A DNA stretch of 6,136 bases from Bacillota bacterium. GTDB taxonomy: Bacteria > Bacillota > Dehalobacteriia > UBA4068. The position numbers were made by a program, and so were the translations under genes. Positions 5,982 through 6,136 of the stretch are shown here, piece after piece. Where the stretch lies: NCBI GenBank assembly GCA_017439615.1, contig JAFSIU010000170.1, positions 1-6,136 on the forward strand, given 5' to 3'. The number at the start of each line of letters is the position of its first letter. Position 1 is the stretch's first letter. The notes beneath the pieces were generated by a model that worked only from the letters and a program-made list of their open reading frames with translations, did no database searches and was not told where the DNA came from.

Positions 5982-5989
5982 CCTCCTTT
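5982..5989 (-). promoter_or_regulatory. Ribosome binding site fixing the mnhE start
   Basis: AAAGGAGG on the minus strand stands 6 bases before the ATG at 5975 but directly abuts the in-frame GTG at 5979-5981. The ATG is therefore the likely start, giving 158 residues, not 160. Confidence 0.75.
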
Positions 5990-6011
5990 CAAAGCTTTTT
6001 CTCTCAAATAA

Positions 6012-6136
6012 TTATTTAATATTCAAAACAGCATCGATATAAATCTGCGGATTCATCAGCTGTTCTGCGGCCATACCTGCATATTCCATCATAACAGGAG
6101 CACCAAGTCCCATTGCAACAGAGAGAAGTACCAAAA
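6012..6136 (-). CDS. mnhD: Na+/H+ antiporter subunit MnhD (MrpD), C-terminal end only
   Basis: Only the last 40 residues and the TAA stop are in the window; the rest lies beyond the right edge. The fragment begins in a hydrophobic helix (L-V-L-L-S-V-A-M-G-L-G-A) and ends with A-A-E-Q-L-M-N-P-Q-I-Y-I-D-A-V-L, which closely fits the usual MnhD C-terminus (A-A-E-Q-L-x-x-P-x-x-Y-I-x-A-V-L). Its position immediately before mnhE agrees with the standard operon order, where MnhD is one of the two large proton-channel subunits related to NADH dehydrogenase subunits L/M/N. The A, B and C subunit genes are expected further right, outside this window. Confidence 0.8.
   Translation of the reverse strand, partial: LVLLSVAMGLGAPVMMEYAGMAAEQLMNPQIYIDAVLNIK

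Noticed and set aside
4110..6050. Repeated string ATATAAATCTGC at about 4110 and 6037
   Set aside because: Two short copies in unrelated contexts (a 5' leader and the mnhD coding region) with no shared flanks; consistent with chance.

Overview
The window looks like chromosomal DNA from a Bacillota-type bacterium of moderate-to-low G+C. The evidence is consistent AGGAGG-like ribosome binding sites, some TTG starts, short intergenic gaps, and families common in Clostridia and Negativicutes (DegV, stand-alone PduL, DUF378, DUF1294, Mnh/Mrp antiporter). I cannot name a genus. No rRNA, tRNA, CRISPR array, insertion sequence or phage gene is visible. Coding density is high, and no gene-free stretch exceeds about 120 bases.

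Layout from left to right. (1) Positions 1-904, minus strand: the start of a metallophosphoesterase that runs off the left edge, preceded by a small DUF1294 membrane protein. (2) Positions 971-1183, plus strand: a small DUF378 membrane protein, divergent from the DUF1294 gene. (3) Positions 1296-4021, minus strand: four genes read in the order thiamine pyrophosphokinase, unknown 145-residue protein, DegV-family protein, PduL-type phosphate acyltransferase. A rho-independent terminator lies just past pduL. The first two are 3 bases apart and clearly co-transcribed. A -10-like box before degV suggests a second promoter. (4) Positions 4134-4751, plus strand: an AT-rich unknown gene divergent from the kinase gene. 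(5) Positions 4809-6136, minus strand: the end of mnhD followed by mnhE, mnhF and mnhG, the distal part of a multisubunit Na+/H+ antiporter operon. A perfect 16-bp hairpin between this operon and the unknown gene can terminate both.

The named genes are housekeeping: cofactor activation (thiamine diphosphate), fatty-acid handling (DegV/FakB type), acyl-phosphate/CoA exchange (PduL) and cation/pH homeostasis (Mnh). I see no convincing novel system. The points most worth a second look are the unknown gene at 4134-4751, the unknown partner of the thiamine kinase gene, a promoter that would make the kinase mRNA leaderless, and a repeat-bearing acidic tail on MnhG.
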